A DNA stretch of 5,490 nt from Bifidobacteriaceae bacterium (lineage in GTDB: Bacteria; Actinomycetota; Actinomycetes; Actinomycetales; WQXJ01): assembly GCA_031258055.1 (NCBI GenBank), contig JAIRNM010000334.1:1-5490 (forward strand), given 5' to 3'. Position 1 is the stretch's first letter, and each line of letters starts with the position of its first letter. The position numbers were made by a program, and so were the translations under genes. The notes beneath the pieces were generated by a model. That model was not told the DNA's origin and did no database searches. It saw only the letters and a program-made list of their open reading frames with translations. Of the stretch, positions 1 through 4,509 are shown one piece after another.

Positions 1-192
1 AGCGCCGAATACATCGCTGACTGTTACTTCGAGGGGTCCGGTGATCCCCGGCCTGCCGACCCACCGTGGGAATCCAAGCAGCCTGGTCACCCCCGAGATC
101 CAGCGACTTCGGGGGATGACTTGGGGCGGCCTCCTCGTCATAGCGCGGAGCGTGGCGAAGTCGAGGGATCTCATCGCTCCCGCACCGTCTAA
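1..192 (+). CDS. Possible 3' end of a gene entering from the left (uncertain)
   Basis: The first reading frame is open from the window edge to a TAA at 190-192. It reads SAEYIADCYFEGSGDP near the edge and ends ...HRSRTV. The first 25 or so residues look like ordinary protein (aromatic residues, acidic residues, a Cys). The remainder runs through the REP-like inverted repeats at 86-172 and becomes Arg/Pro/Gly/Asp-rich, as expected if a repeat supplied a new C-terminus. I recognise no family. The second frame is also open from base 2 to 274 with similar third-position GC, so the frame choice is weak, and the stretch may be non-coding. The upstream sequence would settle it. Confidence 0.25.
   Translation, partial: SAEYIADCYFEGSGDPRPADPPWESKQPGHPRDPATSGDDLGRPPRHSAERGEVEGSHRSRTV
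86..172. repeat. Inverted pair of REP-like palindromic repeats (REPIN-like)
   Basis: GAGATCC..CGACTTCG followed by ATGAC (95-120) is matched, in the opposite orientation, by GTCAT..CGAAGTCG..GGATCTC (137-172). The blocks GAGATCCAGCGACTTCG (95-111) and CGAAGTCGAGGGATCTC (156-172) are complementary at 15 of 17 positions. The left unit is itself a hairpin: GTCA+CCCCCGA (86-96) pairs with TCGGGGG+A+TGAC (109-120) with one bulged A. Two inverted units about 16 nt apart is the layout of REPIN-type elements. The GTCAT...GGATCTC style resembles extragenic palindromes found in many bacterial genomes. The left hairpin could also serve as a terminator for an upstream gene. Copy number in this genome cannot be seen here. 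Confidence 0.55.
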
Positions 193-226
193 ATGGCGAT
201 CCGCCCGTGGGTCCGAACCGCCGCAG

Positions 227-289
227 GGTTATGAGCCTTTTAGGTGGATAAACAAACCGTGTCGGGGGACCTGAGTCCCAGGTTTAGGC
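227..289 (+). promoter_or_regulatory. Conserved upstream element, copy A (before pilin 1)
   Basis: Positions 227-274 align without gaps to 1511-1558 at 34 of 48 bases. The shared blocks are GGTTA, AGCCTTTTAGG, ATAAACAAA and GGGAC. It is an AT-rich island in GC-rich DNA. Possible RNA helices are GCCT (235-238) with AGGC (286-289), and AGGT (242-245) with ACCT (269-272), leaving ATAAACAAA (248-256) in the loop. A competing hairpin is GGGAC-CTGA-GTCCC (266-279), flanked by AAACC (254-258) and GGTTT (281-285). The element begins 185 nt upstream of the proposed -10 box of pilin 1. It could be a structured RNA, if transcription starts further upstream, or a protein-binding DNA site. I match it to no known riboswitch class. 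Confidence 0.5.
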
Positions 290-387
290 GGTCGGCAAAC
301 TAGTACGCGTCGAATAGCCCGGTAGGTGCGCAGTTCAGCCGCGCTTTGGCGAGGTGTTACTGAATGGGCTGGGTAATTCTGCGGCGT

Positions 388-417
388 TTGTGGTGCCGCC
401 GTGTCCGGGCTTAGAAT
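388..417 (+). promoter_or_regulatory. Predicted housekeeping-type promoter of pilin 1
   Basis: TTGTGG (388-393), an 18-nt spacer, and TAGAAT (412-417). The -10 box fits the actinobacterial TAnnnT form well, while the -35 box is a weak TTGACA. The same geometry recurs before pilin 2 and before the minor-pilin operon, which is the main support. Transcription would begin near 424, giving a leader of about 90 nt. Confidence 0.5.
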
Positions 418-513
418 CGCCCGGAGCGCGTCGGGCTGGTCGGCTATTGGCCGCTCGGTCGGTGACAGCAAGATGGCCCAACGACGGCCAAATGAATTGA
501 GAGGCGAGAGGCC

Positions 514-1029
514 ATGGGCCTGAGGATTTGGGGCAAGAGACGAGGGACGGACCAAGGTTTTGCCTTCGTCGAATTGCTGGTTGTCGTCATAATCATGGGT
601 GTTTTGGCGGCCATCGCTATCCCCATCTTTCTGAATCAACGGGCCAAGGCACAAGACGCCAGCACGCGTAATGACGTCGCGTTGATGGCCAAGGAACTCG
701 CTGCGTATTGGGAGGAGCACTCAGCGCCGCCCACCATCGAGATCACAGAGAATTATCCGCAGGCGGGGGATCGCAATTGGCACCTCCGCGAAAATGGAAG
801 CGCTGCCCTAACTCCGGCCAACTTCAATGACAGTCTGGTGGCGCCGGTCAGTCCCCATGTTGCTGACACAGCGGTCGCGGGGACTGACTGGGACTACAGC
901 GGCTCGAGCCGCTACGACTGGTGTTTCTGGGCTTACTCCGGGCGGGGCAAGGAAAAGGGCTTCTGGGCCACGGCCAGCGGTGCCGTTCAAGGCGCCGATG
1001 GCAATGCCGCGAACAAGTGCAACCCATAG
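514..1029 (+). CDS. Type IV pilin-like prepilin, paralogue 1
   Basis: This 171-residue protein is probably a shaft (major or alternative) subunit of a type IV pilus-like filament, exported with the prepilin leader and cut by a prepilin peptidase. A short basic leader ends at Gly15, and the mature protein starts FAFVE, with Phe at +1 and the key Glu at +5 (Glu20). A roughly 20-residue hydrophobic helix (LLVVVIIMGVLAAIAIPIFL) runs to residue 40. The C-terminal domain ends with Cys137 (in DWCFW) and Cys169, a likely disulfide closing the variable C-terminal loop. Length is normal for a small pilin. The start is supported by GAGAGG at 499-504, 9 nt before the ATG, and by an in-frame stop just upstream (493-495). 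It is paralogous to the gene at 1909-2421 (shared DWC.W.Y and A[ST]A[ST]G..[KQ]G motifs), but the globular middle is diverged. Pilin identity is firm; major versus minor role is inferred. Confidence 0.93.
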   Translation: MGLRIWGKRRGTDQGFAFVELLVVVIIMGVLAAIAIPIFLNQRAKAQDASTRNDVALMAKELAAYWEEHSAPPTIEITENYPQAGDRNWHLRENGSAALTPANFNDSLVAPVSPHVADTAVAGTDWDYSGSSRYDWCFWAYSGRGKEKGFWATASGAVQGADGNAANKCNP

Positions 1030-1082
1030 GTCGGCCCGGAAGCAGCGGTTGCGGATATTTGGGCCTTAGGCCGAACCCTATG
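1025..1082 (+). terminator. Weak terminator-like inverted repeat after pilin 1
   Basis: CATAGG+TCGGCC (1025-1036) is complementary to GGCCGAACCCTATG (1069-1082) apart from two extra bases in the right arm. The loop is long (32 nt) and there is no T-run. It overlaps the pilin 1 stop codon. The right arm also lies beside a small GGCC-TTA-GGCC hairpin (1062-1072). It may end the pilin 1 transcript, but evidence is thin. Confidence 0.3.
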
Positions 1083-1218
1083 CTCATCCGAGGTTGAATT
1101 CTTCGCTGAGCGAACAGTCGAATTGTCGAATTTCCCCACCGCCACGTCCTCAAGGCTGCGTGGATCAGGCGTCTGAGTAGCAATACTTATCGGTTCTCTG
1201 CTGTGAGGGAGGCAATTG

Positions 1219-1234
1219 CCGCGGTTCACCGCGG
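1219..1234. repeat. Short perfect hairpin, CCGCGG arms
   Basis: CCGCGG (1219-1224) and CCGCGG (1229-1234) are mutually complementary around a TTCA loop. It has no T-run. It may be a minor terminator or a chance GC-rich palindrome. Confidence 0.35.
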
Positions 1235-1363
1235 GCGGAACGCACGCGAATTGGTTAACAGACGTTTATTCTCTGGCACCCCCTCGTCTAAAGTTCGGGC
1301 TTCTTAGTAGATTCACCTATCCGAGTCGCTTAGGCGGGTTATGCCTACAGCGGAGTGGGTTTA

Positions 1364-1383
1364 TTTGACGCGCTTCTGTCAAA
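1364..1383. promoter_or_regulatory. Inverted repeat TTTGAC-N8-GTCAAA, possible operator
   Basis: TTTGAC (1364-1369) and GTCAAA (1378-1383) are a perfect 6-bp inverted repeat with an 8-nt spacer, set in an AT-richer patch about 130 nt before element B. The arm spacing suits a dimeric regulator. TTGAC could also serve as a -35 box, but no suitable -10 box follows at 16-19 nt. Confidence 0.3.
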
Positions 1384-1510
1384 ATCAGCCGCAGCTACTC
1401 ACCCTTGCGAGCCAAAGGAGCAGGTGGCGGGGTTAGCGGTGGCAGAAGTCCAGTGGTGGGCGCGGGACCGGAGCGCGGCCTTCATGAGTTGTGAGGGCAG
1501 CTTATCGGCT

Positions 1511-1561
1511 GGTTACCAGCCTTTTAGGGACATAAACAAAAGCTACCCTGGGACATAAGGC
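1511..1561 (+). promoter_or_regulatory. Conserved upstream element, copy B (before pilin 2)
   Basis: This is the second copy of the 48-nt element seen at 227-274 (34 of 48 identical, no gaps). Here it follows a clear hairpin GGCTGG-TTA-CCAGCC (1507-1521). Possible nested helices are GCCTT (1519-1523) with AAGGC (1557-1561), and AGGG (1526-1529) with CCCT (1546-1549), again placing ATAAACAAA (1532-1540) in the loop. The last pair of the inner helix is T-A in copy A and G-C here, a compensatory change. GGGACATAA is also directly repeated within this copy (1527-1535 and 1550-1558). It begins 187 nt before the -10 box of pilin 2, against 185 nt for copy A. Function is unknown. Confidence 0.5.
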
Positions 1562-1673
1562 CTAAGGAAACCAGAAATCGCCGTGCCACGCAATGCGCCA
1601 AATGGATAAAAGAGCAGGTCAAGTGGCCGTGAGGAACATGCGTTCGCTCGGAGGCGGTGGCCCTGCCTTGCGC

Positions 1674-1703
1674 TTGTGATCTAGGTCACCGCCGTCCTAG
1701 TAT
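1674..1703 (+). promoter_or_regulatory. Predicted promoter of pilin 2
   Basis: TTGTGA (1674-1679), an 18-nt spacer, and TAGTAT (1698-1703). It has the same spacing and nearly the same boxes as the promoters at 388-417 and 2547-2576. The -35 box is part of the CRP/GlxR-like palindrome, so sigma factor and regulator would compete for it. Transcription would begin near 1710, leaving a leader of about 199 nt. Confidence 0.5.
1675..1690. promoter_or_regulatory. CRP/GlxR-like operator over the pilin 2 promoter
   Basis: The 16-mer TGTGATCTAGGTCACC matches 11 of the 12 defined positions of the actinobacterial GlxR/CRP consensus TGTGAnnTAnnTCACA; only the final base differs. Its centre (about 1682.5) lies roughly 27 nt upstream of the predicted start of transcription and covers the -35 box. 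A site there more often represses than activates. No equal site is seen at the pilin 1 or minor-pilin promoters. The regulator itself is not in the window. Confidence 0.55.
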
Positions 1704-1709
1704 CGACAC

Positions 1710-1908
1710 CGACACCGCAAGCGCGGTCTTGTCTGAAGCATTTGATGCTTAGGCTCGGGCAAGGAATTCTCAGTTGTTCCCGTAAGCCTTTATCAATGCG
1801 TTTCAGCTAGGACCGTGCAGGCGGCGGGGCATTCCCCGAACGGCCCAAGGCAGGAATTCTGCCGGTAGGGCTAGGCGGCAAGAACACAACAAACGGAAAG
1901 GCAAGACA
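1710..1908 (+). promoter_or_regulatory. Long structured leader of pilin 2 mRNA
   Basis: If transcription starts near 1710, the leader carries three simple hairpins: AAGCAT-TTG-ATGCTT (1736-1750), CGGGG-CATT-CCCCG (1825-1838), and GGCAG-GAATT-CTGCC (1849-1863). The 9-mer AGGAATTCT occurs twice, at 1762-1770 and 1852-1860. The ribosome binding site GGAAAGG (1895-1901) lies 32 nt beyond the last hairpin in an A-rich, open stretch. Such leaders can stabilise abundant pilin mRNAs or bind small RNAs. No known riboswitch class is recognised. Confidence 0.35.
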
Positions 1909-2421
1909 ATGGCCAACTGGATTTGGCGAAACAAGAAGGAAGACAAAGAAGCCGGCTTCTCGCTGGTTGAGTTGCTGATCGTCGTCATCATCATGGGCAT
2001 CTTGGCGGCAATCGCCATCCCGCTGTTCCTCTCGCAGAGGGCCAAGGCGGAAGACAAGAAGGCTGAGGCAACGGCTGAAACGCTCGGCAAAGAACTCGCG
2101 ACTTGGTGGACCGACAACGAAACAGCCCCGGACTTATTGGTGGGAACATCCGCCGCCGGTGATCTTGTCTACTACATTGACGAGGATTCCAATACAACCG
2201 TCGCCCAGACGGAGATCGTCACGCCGGTTCCGGCCGGGTTCGACTTCACCGCCGGAGGCCCTAGTGCTGGGCCGAATAGCCATGAGTGGAACTTTGGGGG
2301 GAGCACAAAGGCGGATTGGTGCGTCTGGGTTTACAATCCGAATGGTCGGAATAAGAGCTATCAGGCCACGGCGACCGGTGGCTTGAAGGGTGACTCGTCC
2401 GTGACCTCGAACCCTTGCTGA
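1909..2421 (+). CDS. Type IV pilin-like prepilin, paralogue 2
   Basis: This 170-residue small pilin is probably a shaft subunit of the same filament. The leader is short and charged (MANWIWRNKKEDKEAG) and ends at Gly16. The mature protein starts FSLVE, with Phe+1 and Glu+5 (Glu21), the classic prepilin peptidase site. The hydrophobic helix LLIVVIIMGILAAIAIPLFL spans residues 22-41 and continues as SQRAKAEDKK. Cys138 (in DWCVW) and Cys170, the very last residue, probably form the C-terminal disulfide loop. The start is set by GGAAAGG (1895-1901), 7 nt before the ATG. Compared with paralogue 1 (514-1029), the N-terminal third and C-terminal DWC...G..KG part are alike and the middle is not, the usual way surface-exposed pilin regions diverge. 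A strong ribosome binding site, canonical cleavage site, own promoter and long leader make it the better candidate for the major pilin; that is inference. Confidence 0.95.
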   Translation: MANWIWRNKKEDKEAGFSLVELLIVVIIMGILAAIAIPLFLSQRAKAEDKKAEATAETLGKELATWWTDNETAPDLLVGTSAAGDLVYYIDEDSNTTVAQTEIVTPVPAGFDFTAGGPSAGPNSHEWNFGGSTKADWCVWVYNPNGRNKSYQATATGGLKGDSSVTSNPC

Positions 2422-2454
2422 TCCAGCCAGGGCTCTCTGGGCGGTTTCATTCTA

Positions 2455-2543
2455 AGTGGCGGTCATCCTTGGCCACCTACGCCTAGAGAAGCTATCGATC
2501 CGAAAGTGGGCCACCTACGCTTTGAGCGTAGGTGGCCCACTTT
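2455..2543. repeat. Three copies of a 17-nt unit, two forming a perfect palindrome
   Basis: The unit AAGTGGGCCACCTACGC occurs intact at 2504-2520 and in reverse complement at 2526-2542. A third copy lies upstream, split as AAGTGG (2454-2459) and GCCACCTACGC (2472-2482) by 12 extra bases. The block GGCCACCTACGC is thus a direct repeat at 2471-2482 and 2509-2520. Repetition beyond the hairpin itself is unusual for a plain terminator and may mark a small palindromic repeat family or an insertion into an older copy. Confidence 0.5.
2503..2543. terminator. Perfect 19-bp hairpin between pilin 2 and the minor-pilin operon
   Basis: AAAGTGGGCCACCTACGCT (2503-2521) pairs without mismatch to 2525-2543, with a TTG loop. 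It sits 82 nt after the pilin 2 stop and just before the next promoter, a sensible place for a transcription terminator. It ends in only three T residues followed by GGG, so it is not a classic U-tailed terminator; actinobacteria often use such tail-less stems. The A3/T3 ends would let it work in both directions. Confidence 0.6.
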
Positions 2544-2546
2544 GGG

Positions 2547-2576
2547 TTGCGGACGCTCCGGGCTAAGCGGTAGTAT
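2547..2576 (+). promoter_or_regulatory. Predicted promoter of the minor-pilin operon
   Basis: TTGCGG (2547-2552), an 18-nt spacer, and TAGTAT (2571-2576). It follows the perfect hairpin directly. The -10 box is identical to that of pilin 2, and the CTCCGGGCT run before it resembles GTCCGGGCT at the pilin 1 promoter. Transcription would begin near 2583, giving an 80-nt leader to the GTG at 2663. Confidence 0.5.
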
Positions 2577-2662
2577 TATTACTTGCGGGTGACGCCCAGC
2601 CGATCAGTTCCGGCCCGCTTATACGCCCAAGCCCCAAGGTGTCAATAGAAAGGGTTCTAGAA

Positions 2663-3763
2663 GTGCTAAAGGCCGTCCCCGGCCGCTGGGCGAATCCGTC
2701 CGGCGTTGATGACTCACTAAGTGGCCGTGGCTCCACTCTGGTCGAGGTGATAATCTCAGTCGCGCTTATGACAGTATTCTCCATCGCTGCCATGACGGTG
2801 ATCTCCAGCGGGACAGCTGCTTCGGCTGATAACCGTGCCCGCATTACTGCTGCCGGACTGGCCCAGCGCGAATTGGATTACGCCTCGGAGATTATTACCT
2901 CATCGCCGGGCGGCGCGGGGGAATTGCTCTCCAATGGCGGCAAAGGGCCCGATTCGCAACCGCCAAAGGGAACGGAGACAAGGGACCCGGACTTCCCCAT
3001 AAGCATTGACGGGCAACGCTACCGCGTGGTCAGGGAGGCGGCGCCGTATGACAACGGGGTGAGTTCGCCCTGCGTGAACCCGAATCCAGACCAACTCAGT
3101 GCCCAACCGGCCATGGGCATAAGTGTGACTGTTACTGTGACTTGGGAAGGCATGAGCGGCGGCGCCAGGCCACAGGTTGCCACGAAGATCTTCCCGCCCC
3201 GCCATGAGGCCGCCACCGGCCTAGACCCGGGCCAGGCGCAACTCGTTGTGTTTGTCGAAGGGCGCGACAACGCGACCGACCCGGCTGGCCCCGTCTTGGG
3301 GGTGGAAGTTGCTGTCGACGGCCCCAACGTCCAGACCGCGCCACACTCCACTAACACCGCTGGCTGTGCCGTGTTCTTGGTAGCACCGGACGCGGCTGGT
3401 TCGGATTACAAAGTCGAATTGAAGGGTTATCGGGGCTCCAGCGACTATGTTGACGCTGAGAACAAGATCAACCCGGTCAAGCTGGAAGCAGTCAAACCGG
3501 GCGAGAGCAAACCGTTCGCCTTCGTGAGCTACAGTCGTGCCGCCAGCCTGACCGTGGACGTGGCGGGCGGCGCGGATGGGCTTTCGGTTAAGGTCCGGGC
3601 GGCAAACAACCTCGAAGAGGAGAAACGCGTCGCCGCGGGCCGAGTCGTGTTTGGGGGTTTGGCGCCCGGCTCATGGGAAGTCTGGATCGGGGACGACGTC
3701 TACGCGACCTACGAATTGAGCCCGGGCGAAGACCGGTCTGAAACGGTGAGGTTAATACCGTGA
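2663..3763 (+). CDS. PilV-like prepilin with C-terminal Ig-like/carboxypeptidase-regulatory-like domains
   Basis: A 366-residue minor prepilin, first gene of a three-gene operon. The leader is about 23 residues and ends SGRG; the mature protein starts STLVE, keeping Glu at +5, then VIISVALMTVFSIAAMTVIS as the helix. Ser at +1 is less usual than Phe or Met. The next 130 or so residues resemble PilV/PulI-type proteins and end in VTVTVTWEGMSGG. From QLVVFVEGRD on, about 175 residues look like two beta-sandwich repeats. The first (GPVLGVEVAVDG...NTAGCAVFLV...YKVELKGY...YVD) has the carboxypeptidase-regulatory/Ig-like pattern, and the second runs from AASLTVDVAGG to the end. The protein is much longer than a plain PilV, so it may act as a tip adhesin. 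I chose GTG 2663 because GAAAGGG (2648-2654) lies 8 nt before it; GTG 2639 would add eight residues but has no clear ribosome binding site. Confidence 0.88.
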   Translation: MLKAVPGRWANPSGVDDSLSGRGSTLVEVIISVALMTVFSIAAMTVISSGTAASADNRARITAAGLAQRELDYASEIITSSPGGAGELLSNGGKGPDSQPPKGTETRDPDFPISIDGQRYRVVREAAPYDNGVSSPCVNPNPDQLSAQPAMGISVTVTVTWEGMSGGARPQVATKIFPPRHEAATGLDPGQAQLVVFVEGRDNATDPAGPVLGVEVAVDGPNVQTAPHSTNTAGCAVFLVAPDAAGSDYKVELKGYRGSSDYVDAENKINPVKLEAVKPGESKPFAFVSYSRAASLTVDVAGGADGLSVKVRAANNLEEEKRVAAGRVVFGGLAPGSWEVWIGDDVYATYELSPGEDRSETVRLIP

Positions 3764-4509
3764 GGATTCCAGCGCGCCCCCGCCGGGCCGTCGGCGGACA
3801 TTGGCGCGGCGACTGCGGCATGACGTTGTCCGAGCTGATCGCGGTAATCGCGATCGGATCAATCGTCTTAGGCATGATCGGCACGCTGACCATGTCAGTC
3901 ATGAAACACGACAGCAAGAATCTGATTCGCCAGAGCCGGACGGACGGCATTCGGCAGGTCAGCGTTTGGCTGGGAGACGCCTTGGCCTACGCCGCGCCGG
4001 AGCCGCCGGCGCAAGACGGCCACGCGGCGGCGGGAGCGGTTTTCCAGATCGCCGGACCTTATGAGATGAAGTTCTCTTCGGCTCTGCCGGTGGCGGCCGC
4101 CCCTGAAGGCGGCAAGATCAGCGAGGTCCGCTTGGTCCTAGGCGAAGCCTGTTGGGATGCCTCGGCGCCTAAGCAGGATGGTGTTCTCCACCGCTGCGTC
4201 CAATCACCCAAAGAGGGCCCGGATGGTGCCTGGAGCTTCTGCGCCAAGGGCACCACGGGATGCCCCGACGACTTGTTTGAGGACCTGGTTGTGGCCCGGG
4301 GGGTTGACAAATCTGAGGACTTGTTCACCTACTTTGTGAGGGACGCGGCTGACAAGATCCTGCCCGGCCAGGGAGAGGTCACTGGGACGCCGCTAAGCTC
4401 CATCGCGGCGGTTGAGATGAAGGTGACTGTGGCTGGCGATGATGATGAAACGGGCATTCAGGCCACCGTCTTCAAGCGGTTCACTATCCGCGAATGGGAG
4501 AGAATGTGA
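3760..4509 (+). CDS. PilW/PulJ-like minor prepilin
   Basis: A 249-residue prepilin. The basic leader ends DCG (Gly20) and the mature protein starts MTLSE, with Met+1 and Glu+5 (Glu25), followed by the helix LIAVIAIGSIVLGMIGTLTMSVM. Length, a helix running into an Arg-rich stretch (RQSRTDGIRQVSVWLGDAL), and a C-terminal beta-rich section (LFTYFVRDAADK...IAAVEMKVTVAG) are typical of PilW/PulJ-like proteins, which join a minor-pilin complex that primes filament assembly. Mature cysteines at 131, 146, 161 and 168 could form two disulfides. The GTG start overlaps the preceding stop (GTGA, 4 nt) and has GGTGAGG (3745-3751) 8 nt upstream, so translation is probably coupled. The only nearby ATG (3820) encodes the +1 Met of the mature protein and cannot be the start. 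The adjacent V- and X-like genes support the assignment. Confidence 0.88.
   Translation: MRIPARPRRAVGGHWRGDCGMTLSELIAVIAIGSIVLGMIGTLTMSVMKHDSKNLIRQSRTDGIRQVSVWLGDALAYAAPEPPAQDGHAAAGAVFQIAGPYEMKFSSALPVAAAPEGGKISEVRLVLGEACWDASAPKQDGVLHRCVQSPKEGPDGAWSFCAKGTTGCPDDLFEDLVVARGVDKSEDLFTYFVRDAADKILPGQGEVTGTPLSSIAAVEMKVTVAGDDDETGIQATVFKRFTIREWERM

Larger units (their letters stand above)
1083..1510. other. Gene-free stretch between pilin 1 and element B
   Basis: I see no convincing gene here. It contains a tandem GTCGAATT direct repeat (1117-1131, overlapping by one base), a perfect hairpin CCGCGG-TTCA-CCGCGG (1219-1234), and an inverted repeat TTTGAC-N8-GTCAAA (1364-1383). The inverted repeat could be an operator half-site pair. 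A GTG-initiated frame (1355-1558) lacks a good ribosome binding site and ends inside the conserved 48-nt element, so I do not call it. The length of this spacer plus 1511-1908 (879 nt in all) is large for a bacterial intergenic region and suggests heavy regulation or a decayed gene. Confidence 0.4.

Noticed and set aside
90..115. CCCCC and GGGGG runs as phase-variation tracts
   Set aside because: They are only five bases long, lie outside any firm gene, and are explained as arms of the palindromic repeat.
227..345. Cyclic di-GMP type I (GEMM) riboswitch, suggested by GGCAAAC at 293-299 and the pilus context
   Set aside because: The tetraloop stem and the conserved ACGCAAAGCC part of the class are missing, and copy B has no matching block.
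229..720. Long minus-strand reading frame across the pilin 1 start
   Set aside because: It overlaps a clear prepilin gene, has no ribosome binding site or recognisable domain, and reads as an Arg/Pro/Ser-rich shadow.
1117..1131. SOS (LexA) box in the GTCGAATTGTCGAATT run
   Set aside because: It is a direct repeat, not the inverted TCGAAC...GTTCGA form of the actinobacterial site.
1355..1558. 67-residue GTG-initiated frame upstream of pilin 2 as a gene
   Set aside because: It has no convincing ribosome binding site, low-complexity content, and ends inside the conserved non-coding element; kept only as a low-interest leader-peptide idea.
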